From CAWGCE01 sp964480915 (GTDB lineage Bacteria > Planctomycetota > Planctomycetia > Pirellulales > Pirellulaceae), in the NCBI GenBank assembly GCA_964480915.1, contig CAYZRS010000013.1, forward strand, positions 38,673 through 102,672: a stretch of DNA of 64,000 nt, in the 5' to 3' direction. The position numbers and the translations under genes were made by a program. Below, one piece after another: positions 8,225-17,543 of this stretch. How positions within the stretch are numbered: the first letter of the stretch is position 1; the number at the start of each line of letters is the position of its first letter. The notes beneath the pieces were generated by a model. The model was given only the letters and a program-made list of their open reading frames with translations, was not told the DNA's origin and ran no database searches.

Positions 8225-11200
8225 ATGAAAAATCGTTTCTCCCGTTGGACTAAAAACCACCGCCGCGTGTTTTCCAGCTCTTTGACGCTGGAAAACCTGG
8301 AAGCTCGCCACTTGCTTGCAGCCGACCTGGGAATCTCTGATCCGTTCGAATTGGACGCGGTCACGTTTGAAGAAGTCTCGCAACGAGCGAGCGAAGAATC
8401 ATACGTTCCTGGCGAGATCATCGTCGCCACTCAGGTCAACGCCTCCAGAGCGGACTCGAATGAGATCGTATCGAGCCTGAATTGGTCTGCTGAGACGGGC
8501 GTTGCGACTGCTAAACCGATCAAGACGCTGCTTACCTATGAGCAGAATGCAAATCAAAGTGTTGCTCTGGTCCACATCGATTTGGGCGAAGGGGCCGATG
8601 TAATTTCTGCGATGCAGGAACTCGATGAGGCCAGCCATGTCCTTTGGAGTTCGCCCAACTTTGTTTTCTCTGGTGATGATCCTCGCGATCTTGTCCCCAA
8701 CGATGCTCAGTTCGGATCACAGTACCATCACCCACTCATTGGAAACGTCGATGCCTGGGACATTACGCTAGGCGATTCGAATATCCTGATCGGCATCACC
8801 GACGATGGCGTGGATATTCAACACGAGGACCTGGTGTCAGCCGTGTGGACGAATCCCGGCGAGGTTCCCGGCGACGGGATCGACAACGACGGCAATGGCT
8901 ATGTTGACGATGTCAACGGCTACAATTTCCTCGACGACAACAACAATCCGGACGCCTTAGCGGGCGATGATCACGGCACGCACGTCGCCGGAATTTCATC
9001 AGCAACGATTAACAATTCCATTGGTACGGTTGGAACTGCTCCAGGTACCACCATCGTGCCGCTGAAATGGTACGACGGTGGCGCCGGCTGGACAGCCGCG
9101 GTCGTCGCCGAAACGTTCACCTACGCCGCCGACAATGGCGTGGATATCGTCAATACGAGCTACAACATGGATGGCTGGGCCAACGACCCGGTCGTGCACG
9201 CCGCCTTCGATTACATGTACGACGCGGGCGTGCTGCACTTTAATTCGGCCGGTAACGGCAGTGCGTTGAACCCGCCACGTCAGGTGTTCGTCGAGTCACT
9301 GCTGACGGTCAGCACCGACTCTAGTGACATGAAAGCCGGATCGAGTAACTACGGCATCGGCGTCGACATTTCGGCCCCCGGAAATAGCGTCCTTTCGACC
9401 ACCCCGAACAACACCTACTCCACGTTCTCCGGAACCAGTATGGCCGCCCCCAACGCGGCCGGGGCAGCGGCGCTGATTTGGTCGGCCAATCCAAGCTGGT
9501 CTCGCGAGCAAGTTGTCGCTCAACTGCTAGGAACGGCGGAGAACATCGACGCCGTCAACGGCAGTTTCGCTGGATTGATGGGTGCTGGGCGTATCAACAC
9601 CTTCAATGCGATGACACAGACGCTCGACGCGCCACAGATTAAATCCTTTGAAGGTTTACCACCGGATGGCGGCATTCTCACCAGCAACTTGACCGGGTTC
9701 GATGTCTCGTTCGATCAAATCATGGATCCGGCGGCAGTCAACGACACGGCCAGCTACGAACTTCGCAGCGCCGGTTTTGACGGCGTCTTCGATACGGCCG
9801 ATGACGACCTGATCGGGCTGACGCTTAACGATACTTACAAATTGGGTTCCAACAGTTTCCGCGTTGATATTACGTCTGGTAACTTGGGCTTCGGCGAGTA
9901 TCGCTTGACGCTCTTGGCGGGTGGACTGCAAAATCCATTCGCCACGCCACTCGACGGCAATGCCGACGGCGTGGGAGGCGATAACTTCGAAACGTTCTTC
10001 ACGGTCGAGGCGCCGGCCCCTGTAGCGATTGCTCCACTCGGATCGCTGATCTACGAGCAGTCGTTCCCTAACTCGATCGATGCGGTCGCCGACACAGACC
10101 GTTTTGGCATCGAAATCGATCCAGGACAAACGCTGACCGTGCTGATTAACGGGGCGGCCGGACTCACACCGACCGTCGAAGTGACCGATCCTGATGGCGT
10201 CGTGGTCGCAAACGTCACCGCCACCGGTAGCGATGCTTTGGCTCAAGTCATTGCCGCGGGCGATGGAGGCGAATTTACCATCACGGTCGGAGGGGCTGCT
10301 GACTCGGTCGGCGGTTACGACGTCAGCTTACTGCTCAATGCGGCCGCAGAAACCGAGGACCTAACCGGCCTCGACAACGATTCGATGGCAACGGCACAGA
10401 ACATCGATTCCAGCGTCGTAAGCTTAAACCAAGACGCGGATCGCTTGGCAATCATCGGCCAACTTCCGTCGTCTGATGGAATTCCAGTCGATGGCGAAGA
10501 CTTCGAATCGGGTGCGTTTGGCCCCCGATGGGCGACCAGCTCATCAGCTCCGCAAGGGCAAATCGATATTACGGGCACCTACGGAACGGCATCCGGCGCT
10601 TTGGCGATGGTCATGGCCGTCGGAACGGACAGCACCGACAATTTGAATGAAGCCATTTGGACGACCGACCTCACCGGCATCAACAGCCCCACGCTGACGT
10701 TCTACCATGCCGAATGGTCCGACGAAGAAACCTCGCTCCCACAGACATTCACCGGTAGCTTTAACGGCGACGGTGTTTCGATCAGTGACGACGGTGTCAA
10801 TTGGCATCGAGTCTTCAATCCGACGAGTCAAGCGGATGGCGAATGGGTGAAGCAGACGATCGATTTGGTGTCAGCTGCCAACGTCGCCGGCATCACGCTT
10901 GGTGCGAACTTCCAAGTGAAGTTTCAGCAATTCGACAACTTCACGCTGACAACGGACGGGCGTGGGTACGACAACATTTCGATCAACGAACCGACGATTG
11001 CGGCAGACTGGTATGAGTTCTCGCTGGAAGATGGTCAAGTCGCAACGGTCGGAGCCACCAACTATGACGGCGCCGGAACGGTCGACCTCGAACTGTTTGA
11101 CAGTGCCGGCAACCTCGTCGCCAGCGGAACCGGCTCGGACAACGTTGATAGCATTATCAACAAATTCCAGGATACGACGACCGATGGTGTCGCGACGAGC

Positions 11201-12649
11201 TATTTTGCTCGCCTTAGCGGACAGGATGCCGGCTACAGTTTGTTGGTAACGCGTGACGCTGAATTCGACACGGAATCGAATGATGACTTGTCACTGCCAC
11301 AGAATGTGGAGGGAGTTGCCGGTGTCTTGGGCTATGCTTCGGCGGAAAGCATGGGGGCAGTGGAGCCGGACAATTACGCCGCGGGCACGGTATTGAACGA
11401 TCTGACTCCAGGCGTCACGCTGTCCAACAACCTGGGAGGCAATGTGTTCGCGGCTTCTGCTTCGTTCGCAGCTCCTACGGGCAGCCTTGTGTTGGCTCCC
11501 GGAGTCAACAGCGCCGCGGGCTGGTCGGAAGGTGCCAACGAATTCCGGGCAGACTTTGATCAGCTGACAAGCTTCGTCTCGATCGATGTCGGGTCCGATG
11601 ACAGTTCGGACGTGGCGTTCCTAAGAGCCTACTCGTCAAGCGGCACGTTGCTGGAACAAGTGACCAGCGGCTCGGTTTCATCGGGCGCTTCACAAACGAT
11701 TGCGATTACTCGAAATTCTGCCGATATCGCGTATGTGATCGCCGCTGGGGTCGGTTCGGATATTACTCCGCTCGACAATCTTGTCTTTGGACAGCCTGGC
11801 TCCGATGATGTCTACGCGACGACTGCCGTCGCCGGCGACGTCCTCGACTTTGCAGCAAATCTACCGGCGGGTGGACCGCTGCTGTTTGAGAACGAATTGG
11901 CGGGAGCGACTGGCAGCAATTTGCTGATGGAGCTTCTCGACCCAAGCGGCGCGGTTGTCACAACCGATAGCACGACCATTTCCCACACCGCGGCGATGTC
12001 TGGCGAATACCTGTTGCGCGTTTCTGCGGTCGATTCGCGAGGCGAGTATTTCATCTCCTTCGGCGAATCGGGTACGGTTGTCGATGGCGACTTCAACGAT
12101 GACGGTGATTACGACTGCGATGATATCGACATGTTGGTCGCTGCGATTGCCAACGGCTCGAGTGATCTGGCGTTCGATCTTTCCAGCGATGGCGCGCTGT
12201 CAACGGTCGACATTGATCTGTGGTTGGCCGAAGCAGGAGCCATCAATTTGCCATCAGGTAACGCCTATCAATACGGCGATGCGAATTTGGACGGCACCGT
12301 CAACGGCAACGATTTCTTGGTTTGGAATCAGTTTAAATTCCAACAGACCGGAACATGGTGCCAAGGTGATTTTAACGCCGACGGCGAAACCGACGGTAAC
12401 GACTTCCTCATCTGGAATGCGAACAAATTCACATCCGCACGGGTGGCGCCAGCGGAGATCCTGAACGAAACAGCGCAGGCCGATCAGGCCCAACCTGTTG
12501 TCATCAACGAACGATCGCAGCGGGCTCAGACGCCACTCCATTCGCGATTTGAAGTCTCTTCGTTCGCCACTTCAGATCGCAGCCGAAACGTCGAGGAGGC
12601 AAGCGAAGAGCGAGAATCGAAGATCGATCTACTCTTCGCAACGCTCTAA
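8225..12649 (+). CDS. Giant secreted subtilisin-like serine protease with dockerin-like tail
   Basis: A 1474-residue protein. The N-terminus carries the planctomycete LExR export motif (LTLENLEARHLLAADLG), followed by a pro-region. The S8 catalytic domain spans about residues 165-460 with Asp193 (GITDDGVDIQ), His250 (DDHGTHVAGI), the oxyanion Asn in NSAGNGSA, and Ser405 (FSGTSMAAPNAAG). Long beta-rich segments follow, including pre-peptidase C-terminal-like domains (for example NDSMATAQNIDSS). The last 190 residues hold four calcium-binding dockerin/EF-hand-like loops (GDFNDDGDYDCDDID, GDANLDGTVNGNDF, GDFNADGETDGNDF). No PEP-CTERM signal is present. It probably degrades extracellular protein; dockerin-type attachment is inferred. 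The gene ends at a perfect 30-bp palindromic terminator. Confidence 0.9.
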   Translation: MKNRFSRWTKNHRRVFSSSLTLENLEARHLLAADLGISDPFELDAVTFEEVSQRASEESYVPGEIIVATQVNASRADSNEIVSSLNWSAETGVATAKPIKTLLTYEQNANQSVALVHIDLGEGADVISAMQELDEASHVLWSSPNFVFSGDDPRDLVPNDAQFGSQYHHPLIGNVDAWDITLGDSNILIGITDDGVDIQHEDLVSAVWTNPGEVPGDGIDNDGNGYVDDVNGYNFLDDNNNPDALAGDDHGTHVAGISSATINNSIGTVGTAPGTTIVPLKWYDGGAGWTAAVVAETFTYAADNGVDIVNTSYNMDGWANDPVVHAAFDYMYDAGVLHFNSAGNGSALNPPRQVFVESLLTVSTDSSDMKAGSSNYGIGVDISAPGNSVLSTTPNNTYSTFSGTSMAAPNAAGAAALIWSANPSWSREQVVAQLLGTAENIDAVNGSFAGLMGAGRINTFNAMTQTLDAPQIKSFEGLPPDGGILTSNLTGFDVSFDQIMDPAAVNDTASYELRSAGFDGVFDTADDDLIGLTLNDTYKLGSNSFRVDITSGNLGFGEYRLTLLAGGLQNPFATPLDGNADGVGGDNFETFFTVEAPAPVAIAPLGSLIYEQSFPNSIDAVADTDRFGIEIDPGQTLTVLINGAAGLTPTVEVTDPDGVVVANVTATGSDALAQVIAAGDGGEFTITVGGAADSVGGYDVSLLLNAAAETEDLTGLDNDSMATAQNIDSSVVSLNQDADRLAIIGQLPSSDGIPVDGEDFESGAFGPRWATSSSAPQGQIDITGTYGTASGALAMVMAVGTDSTDNLNEAIWTTDLTGINSPTLTFYHAEWSDEETSLPQTFTGSFNGDGVSISDDGVNWHRVFNPTSQADGEWVKQTIDLVSAANVAGITLGANFQVKFQQFDNFTLTTDGRGYDNISINEPTIAADWYEFSLEDGQVATVGATNYDGAGTVDLELFDSAGNLVASGTGSDNVDSIINKFQDTTTDGVATSYFARLSGQDAGYSLLVTRDAEFDTESNDDLSLPQNVEGVAGVLGYASAESMGAVEPDNYAAGTVLNDLTPGVTLSNNLGGNVFAASASFAAPTGSLVLAPGVNSAAGWSEGANEFRADFDQLTSFVSIDVGSDDSSDVAFLRAYSSSGTLLEQVTSGSVSSGASQTIAITRNSADIAYVIAAGVGSDITPLDNLVFGQPGSDDVYATTAVAGDVLDFAANLPAGGPLLFENELAGATGSNLLMELLDPSGAVVTTDSTTISHTAAMSGEYLLRVSAVDSRGEYFISFGESGTVVDGDFNDDGDYDCDDIDMLVAAIANGSSDLAFDLSSDGALSTVDIDLWLAEAGAINLPSGNAYQYGDANLDGTVNGNDFLVWNQFKFQQTGTWCQGDFNADGETDGNDFLIWNANKFTSARVAPAEILNETAQADQAQPVVINERSQRAQTPLHSRFEVSSFATSDRSRNVEEASEERESKIDLLFATL

Positions 12650-12683
12650 ACCTTCGATCGAAGAATGAGGGATCAACAAAAAT

Positions 12684-12720
12684 AGACCGACCACCGAATT
12701 CGGTGGTCGGTCTTAATTTT
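12684..12720 (+). terminator. Rho-independent terminator of the giant subtilase gene
   Basis: A perfect 30-base palindrome (arms AGACCGACCACCGAA and TTCGGTGGTCGGTCT) is followed by TAATTTTT, 34 bases after the stop codon. It also lies downstream of the convergent small gene at 12840-13043. Confidence 0.8.
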
Positions 12721-12839
12721 TCACTTTGTCTTGGATTGTCCTGGTGAGTCGAACCATTCCGAACGGACCGGCATCGCTGCGGGAGTCCCCAGCAACAACT
12801 CGCCTCAAGCACGAACTCGTTCGCCGGACGAAATGATGA

Positions 12840-13043
12840 CTACTCAGAATCGTCGTCGCGATAAGTACGACGATCTTCCGGATGCCACAAAGGCTGACCG
12901 GTGCTCAATCTTTCGGCCAAGACGTCGAGCTTATCATTAGTGCCGGGCAACGCTCCTGTGCGTTGAAAATTTCGACCGCCGCTCTCTGCTGGTTCAAAAT
13001 CCCAAATACCTTGCTGGATAGCTTCGATAACGGAACTAGGCAC
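12840..13043 (-). CDS. Small conserved hypothetical protein
   Basis: A 67-residue protein beginning (V/M)PSSVIEAIQQGIWDFEP and ending in a hydrophilic tail with PLWHPEDRRTYRDDDSE. The GTG at 13043 is chosen because GAGGAG lies six bases upstream; a TTG at 13067 is the alternative. No membrane segment, Cys cluster or known domain is seen. I believe similar short proteins occur in other Pirellulaceae, but cannot check that here. It is upstream of nothing on its strand and convergent with the giant subtilase gene. Function unknown. Confidence 0.6.
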   Translation of the reverse strand: MPSSVIEAIQQGIWDFEPAESGGRNFQRTGALPGTNDKLDVLAERLSTGQPLWHPEDRRTYRDDDSE

Positions 13044-13184
13044 GGTTTTCTCCTCAACCTTGTCCAACTTGATTGTCTCTATTTGCCGTGAAGCAAACTT
13101 CCTGTTTAGGAAAGAGTATCAATGTGCATTGCAGCAAAGTCAAGCAACTGCTCCAGTTTTCGGCAAAAAGTTGTCTGCACGATT

Positions 13185-13967
13185 TCATGGCGACGGCGTG
13201 GTGCGCGTCGCATTAGATTTTTTCTGTGGTTTGAAACACTGTTTCAGTTCTGCCCTAAGACCGGCAATCTTGTTAGCGCTGATTCGCCCTTCGCGACCAG
13301 AATCACAAGCGGCACCGCGGAAGGCGACGAGGTCAGCACCGCAAGACATCGCTGTTGAAATGTCGTGCAAATCCAACGAACCAGCGCAACCAATCCACCC
13401 ATGGGATGCATGAATCACATTCGCAAGTTGGGAGAGTTCGTCTGGACAAACATGGTGGAACAGACGGGTCCCATCCTTGACAAACGTATCCAACAGAAAC
13501 TGCCGGACGCCCATTTCGAGAGCCACGTTAACGAGCCGAATTGGATCGAGCGTGTCGGCTGCTTCACTGTCGGCATACGCGACGGCGACCGCTCGACGAT
13601 GCGAACGATGAGACGGCTGAACGCCTTGGGCGTTTCCACTTTCGGCGGCGGTGAAGCAATCGATCCAACGGTCCCAGGCAGACCGCCAGGCGTCTGGTGT
13701 CCGCAGGCCAGCCGGGGCCACTTTTACGAATTCGAAACCTGGCACGGCATTCCAATCGAAATCGTGAATGGCCGGATCGAGCAATTCTCCAGCCGCCATA
13801 CTCAGTCGTGCATTGGGCACAGCGGCACGCACGCTTTCGAGCACATCGACCGTAGCTCGCCCCATCGCACCGGCCGTTGGCTCTTTCACATCGAGGATGT
13901 CGACACCATGCTGGCCCGCGATCCGGGCCTCGGCCGCCGACCGAACGCTGATCAACAACCGAGTCAT
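13185..13967 (-). CDS. mfnB: (5-formylfuran-3-yl)methyl phosphate synthase (MfnB family)
   Basis: A 260-residue cytosolic TIM-barrel enzyme that joins two glyceraldehyde-3-phosphate molecules into the furan precursor of methanofuran. The N-terminus LLISVRSAAEARIAGQHG... reaches DILDVKEP, where Lys28 matches the Schiff-base lysine. VKVAPAG carries the second conserved lysine and LLDTFVKDG the Asp/Lys pair of the archaeal enzyme. The C-terminal CGADLVAFRGAAC matches the phosphate-binding end of the barrel. Planctomycetes are known to carry methanofuran and tetrahydromethanopterin C1 genes, and this enzyme belongs to that set. The gene starts inside the upstream membrane-protein gene with a 4-base ATGA overlap, so the two are translationally coupled. 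Confidence 0.88.
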   Translation of the reverse strand: MTRLLISVRSAAEARIAGQHGVDILDVKEPTAGAMGRATVDVLESVRAAVPNARLSMAAGELLDPAIHDFDWNAVPGFEFVKVAPAGLRTPDAWRSAWDRWIDCFTAAESGNAQGVQPSHRSHRRAVAVAYADSEAADTLDPIRLVNVALEMGVRQFLLDTFVKDGTRLFHHVCPDELSQLANVIHASHGWIGCAGSLDLHDISTAMSCGADLVAFRGAACDSGREGRISANKIAGLRAELKQCFKPQKKSNATRTTPSP

Positions 13968-14533
13968 CCGCGTTGGCCTGCGGGGATAGAATTCGACTCC
14001 TCATCACGACGACGCTGACGTTTAACCTCAGCCAAGTCATGATTCATCAAACCGACGACTTCGGTATTGATGGGTTCGCACCAGGTACCGTTGATCGTGA
14101 TGTAACCTCCGCACCAATTACCTAGCCGCCGATCGACATCGCCATGCTGCCATTCCGTCGCTTTCTCAGCGAGTCGCACAACAATGTTTCTCGCTTCCAG
14201 ATCCTCTTCATCTTGCCCATGACGGACACCACTCGGACCTTGCCCCAAGAAAAAGCACTCGACAATTTCGATCGGAATGCGAATCGGTTTGGCACCTCGG
14301 AGAAACAGCAGCAGGCTACCCGAGGGGGCATAGGCGACGCGAGGCAAGCGAGAGGCCCAAATCGTCAATCCGAGCCCAATCCCTCCGGCGATTGCGGCGC
14401 TTGCGCCGCTCCAGAACGTGAACGATCGACCGCCAGATGCCAACATTAGGCAGATTCCAACCCCGAGCAGACCGGCCCACAATAATCCAGCAGTTAGCAA
14501 CGCTCTACGATTGGGACGCAACCAAGCTTTCAT
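13964..14533 (-). CDS. Two-TM membrane protein coupled to mfnB
   Basis: A 189-residue protein with two adjacent transmembrane helices (residues about 12-32 and 37-57: LLTAGLLWAGLLGVGICLML, ASAAIAGGIGLGLTIWA). A cytoplasmic beta-rich region resembling a bacterial PH-like fold follows (YAPSGSLLLFLRGAKPIRIP, VVRLAEKATEW, GGYITINGTW). The ATG at 14533 is chosen, with GAAGG upstream; a TTG at 14557 would add eight residues. The stop overlaps the mfnB start by four bases. No known function; a direct link with C1 metabolism is not shown by the sequence. Confidence 0.72.
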   Translation of the reverse strand: MKAWLRPNRRALLTAGLLWAGLLGVGICLMLASGGRSFTFWSGASAAIAGGIGLGLTIWASRLPRVAYAPSGSLLLFLRGAKPIRIPIEIVECFFLGQGPSGVRHGQDEEDLEARNIVVRLAEKATEWQHGDVDRRLGNWCGGYITINGTWCEPINTEVVGLMNHDLAEVKRQRRRDEESNSIPAGQRG

Positions 14534-14692
14534 TCCAAGGCCTTCAAGAAATCGCAATTAGCTCTGAACAAAAGGTAAATCGACCAGGGCCCCATTCGAA
14601 CCTATCGTGAGTACACTTTCTACCGCGTGGATTCTTCGCTAAATTCTTAGGTCACCACCCACAATCTACTGAGGTCGTTTAGCACCAACCGA

Positions 14693-16294
14693 ATGAGCCA
14701 TTCCGTCGAAACTCCGAACGAACGACCTGTGTTGACCGCGATTGCGATCATTATCTTAGCCTATTTCGCGTGGATGATCTTCTCACCTTCGGCTCGAATC
14801 GCTCAGCCGCATGGCGGCCATCCGCCAGCGGAACAAGAACACACAAACGCCGCTCAGACGGATGGCCTTCATGCCGACGAGCCGGCTCATCCTACTGCAG
14901 CCCACGCCGGCGACGAGACGCATGCCGAAAAGCCCCATGCCGATGGTCACGGCTCCGTACCACCTTTCTGGGCCGTGATACCGTTCGTCTTTCTACTCAT
15001 GGCCATTGCGCTCTTTCCGCTCCTCTCGGCAACCGAACATTGGTGGGAAAGCAACCTGCATCGTTTTTACGTCGCCGCCGGTTGGGCTGCGGTGACGCTG
15101 CTCTACTACCTATACGCCAGCGGGGCAGGACGGGTCGGCACGGTGCTTTCGCACGCCATCCTGTTGGAATATATCCCTTTCATTGTGCTGCTCTTCAGCC
15201 TGTACACGATTTCCGGCGGAATCCGCATCGAAGGCGATCTGATAGCGACACCCCGGGTGAACTGCATCTTTCTCATCGTCGGTGGGTTACTCGCGAGCTT
15301 TGTCGGAACGACAGGCGCTGCCATGTTGTTGATTCGACCATTGATCGACACCAACAACGAACGCAAGTACAACCAGCACACCGTGGTGTTCTTCATCTTC
15401 ATGGTTTGCAACTGTGGCGGCTGCCTGTTGCCCATTGGCGATCCGCCGCTGTTTCTCGGTTACCTCAAGGGCGTCGCATTCCTGTGGACAATGGAAAACT
15501 TGATCGTCCCCTGGGCGGTGGCTTGTACGATGTTGGTAGCGACCTATTACGTCGTTGATCGTTTTTGGTATTACCCCAAAGAATCCGAATTCGCGAAACG
15601 TCTGGATATCGCCAAAGAACGACCGCTAAGCATCAGCGGGTTGAACCCTAACGCTTGGCTACTTTTAGGTGTCGTGTTATCTGTCGCCTTACTCGACCCA
15701 ACGAAAATACTTCCGGGTACCAATTGGCATCCGTGGCCATTTCTTCGCGAGATCATGCAACTAGGGCTCGTGGGCCTCTCCCTATGGCTGGGAACGAAAA
15801 AAATTCGGCAGGAGAATCGATTTAACTATCACGCAATCCTGGAAGTCGCAGCGCTGTTCATCGGCATTTTCATCTGCATGCAACCGGCGCTGGAGATTCT
15901 GCACGAGCAAGGAGCCAATCTGGGGCTGAGTTCTCCCATGGCGTTCTTTTGGGCAACGGGTGGGCTGTCGGCCGTCTTGGACAACGCTCCAACCTATGTC
16001 GTCTTCTACGAGACTGCCGCCAGTGATCCCCGATTTGCTGGGCACGCCTTCCATGAACTGGTTTCCATGCCTGGAGAACCGGCCGAGCAAGCCAGGCATA
16101 TCCTGGTCGGCATCAGCCTGGGAGCGGTGTTCCTAGGAGCCATGACCTACATTGGCAACGGTCCGAACTTCATGGTGCGAGCCATCGCCGAGCAGTCTGG
16201 GATACGAATGCCCAGTTTTTTCGGTTACATTCTTCGTTACGCGATTCCCTTCCTCGTTCCGATCTTCTTTATCGTGAGTCAATTGTTTCTTTGA
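14693..16294 (+). CDS. Sodium:proton antiporter-like carrier (citrate transporter/NhaD superfamily) with His-rich loop
   Basis: A 533-residue inner-membrane protein with about 12 hydrophobic helices of the ion-transporter superfamily. The conserved core contains GGLLASFVGTTGAAMLLIRP, CNCGGCLLPIGDPPLFLGYL and the late repeat GGLSAVLDNAPTYVVFYETA with AMTYIGNGPNFMVRAIAE, the paired re-entrant regions expected of NhaD/ArsB-like carriers. Between the first helix and the second is a loop of about 50 residues rich in His, Asp and Glu (HADEPAHPTAAHAGDETHAE), probably on the outside. It likely exchanges Na+ for H+; other anion substrates cannot be excluded. It is followed 34 bases later by rnd on the same strand. 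Confidence 0.83.
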   Translation: MSHSVETPNERPVLTAIAIIILAYFAWMIFSPSARIAQPHGGHPPAEQEHTNAAQTDGLHADEPAHPTAAHAGDETHAEKPHADGHGSVPPFWAVIPFVFLLMAIALFPLLSATEHWWESNLHRFYVAAGWAAVTLLYYLYASGAGRVGTVLSHAILLEYIPFIVLLFSLYTISGGIRIEGDLIATPRVNCIFLIVGGLLASFVGTTGAAMLLIRPLIDTNNERKYNQHTVVFFIFMVCNCGGCLLPIGDPPLFLGYLKGVAFLWTMENLIVPWAVACTMLVATYYVVDRFWYYPKESEFAKRLDIAKERPLSISGLNPNAWLLLGVVLSVALLDPTKILPGTNWHPWPFLREIMQLGLVGLSLWLGTKKIRQENRFNYHAILEVAALFIGIFICMQPALEILHEQGANLGLSSPMAFFWATGGLSAVLDNAPTYVVFYETAASDPRFAGHAFHELVSMPGEPAEQARHILVGISLGAVFLGAMTYIGNGPNFMVRAIAEQSGIRMPSFFGYILRYAIPFLVPIFFIVSQLFL

Positions 16295-16328
16295 TCTCCA
16301 CTATCGCGGCTAGGCGAAACCAATCACC

Positions 16329-17516
16329 GTGAACTATGACAACATTGAGGACCAAGCGGGCGTTAGCGCCCTTTGCGAACGCCTCCGAGAAGCGACGTGG
16401 ATTGGATTCGATACCGAATTCGTTTCTGAATACACCTACTTTCCTGACCTTTGCCTCGTTCAAGTCTCTGCCGATGATGGTCTGCTTGCCATCATCGACA
16501 CCAAGGCGGTCCCAGAGATTGACGAGTTTTGGGAAACGCTCGCCGATGGCGATCACCTAACGATCGTTCATGCCGGCCGTGAAGAGTTTCGCTTCTGCCG
16601 TCGCGCTGTCGGCCGCGTACCCAAGAACTGGTTCGATGTTCAATTAGCCGCCGGGATGATTGGGCTCGATTATCCATCCTCTTACGGCAAATTGATCAGC
16701 CGAATCTTGGGCATCTCGCTCGACAAAAACGAAACTCGTACCGATTGGCGAAAGAGGCCACTGTCGGCTGGCCAACTCGAGTACGCACTCCAAGATGTCA
16801 TTCACCTGCCGAACTTGCACTCTCACCTGCTGGGTAAACTCGAAGAGTTCAAGAGAGCCGCGTGGGCCGAACAGGAAATTGAAAAATGGATGGCAGACGT
16901 GATCGCGACCGAGACACGTGAACGCTGGCGTCGTGTATCGGGTTTATCGAAGCTCCCTTCTCACTCGCACGCGGTTGCCAAAGCGCTTTGGAAGTGGCGT
17001 GAGGATGAGGCGCAGCGACGCGACGTGCACCCCAAACGTGTTCTGCGCGACGATTTGCTCGTGGAGCTTGCCCGCAGAGGAAAAACAAACGTCGACCAAA
17101 TGCGCGAAATTCGAGGCATGCACAGGCGTGATTTGGATCCGCATCTACCGGCCATCGCAGAAATCATTAAAGCGGCGAAGGGAACGAAACTGGCACGTGA
17201 ATCACGCCCCAAGAAACCGGTGCTGCCGACGCACGTCGACATGTTAACGCAATTCCTGGGTGCCGCGCTGACATCGGTTTGCCGCAGCAAATCGATTGCC
17301 CCCAACCTTGTCGGGACGGCTCAAGACGTGCGGGAAGTGATCGCCAGCCACCTCGGCTGTGCTCCGGAAAACGGGGAACCGCCCAAGCTCTCGCAAGGTT
17401 GGCGAGCCGAAATTATTGGCAAACACATTCACGATCTGCTCGATGGCAAGCTTTCGCTTCGCATCACCGACCCGAACGGCGCGGCTCCCCTTCAATTCGA
17501 AGAAGGCGGCAGCTAG
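16329..17516 (+). CDS. rnd: Ribonuclease D
   Basis: A 395-residue 3'-5' exoribonuclease for tRNA and stable RNA maturation. Exo I is IGFDTEF (Asp28, Glu30). Exo III is LEYALQDVIHL, with the Tyr and Asp of the DEDDy class. Exo II reads HAGREEFRF, so Glu86 stands where E. coli has Asp85. The HRDC region follows (ALWKWREDEAQRRDVHPKRV, RGKTNVDQMREI), with a C-terminal extension. The start is a GTG at 16329. The gene lies between the antiporter and permease genes with short gaps, so the three may form an operon. Confidence 0.92.
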   Translation: MNYDNIEDQAGVSALCERLREATWIGFDTEFVSEYTYFPDLCLVQVSADDGLLAIIDTKAVPEIDEFWETLADGDHLTIVHAGREEFRFCRRAVGRVPKNWFDVQLAAGMIGLDYPSSYGKLISRILGISLDKNETRTDWRKRPLSAGQLEYALQDVIHLPNLHSHLLGKLEEFKRAAWAEQEIEKWMADVIATETRERWRRVSGLSKLPSHSHAVAKALWKWREDEAQRRDVHPKRVLRDDLLVELARRGKTNVDQMREIRGMHRRDLDPHLPAIAEIIKAAKGTKLARESRPKKPVLPTHVDMLTQFLGAALTSVCRSKSIAPNLVGTAQDVREVIASHLGCAPENGEPPKLSQGWRAEIIGKHIHDLLDGKLSLRITDPNGAAPLQFEEGGS

Positions 17517-17543
17517 GTCGTACGGCAGAGGGGAAGCGACTGA

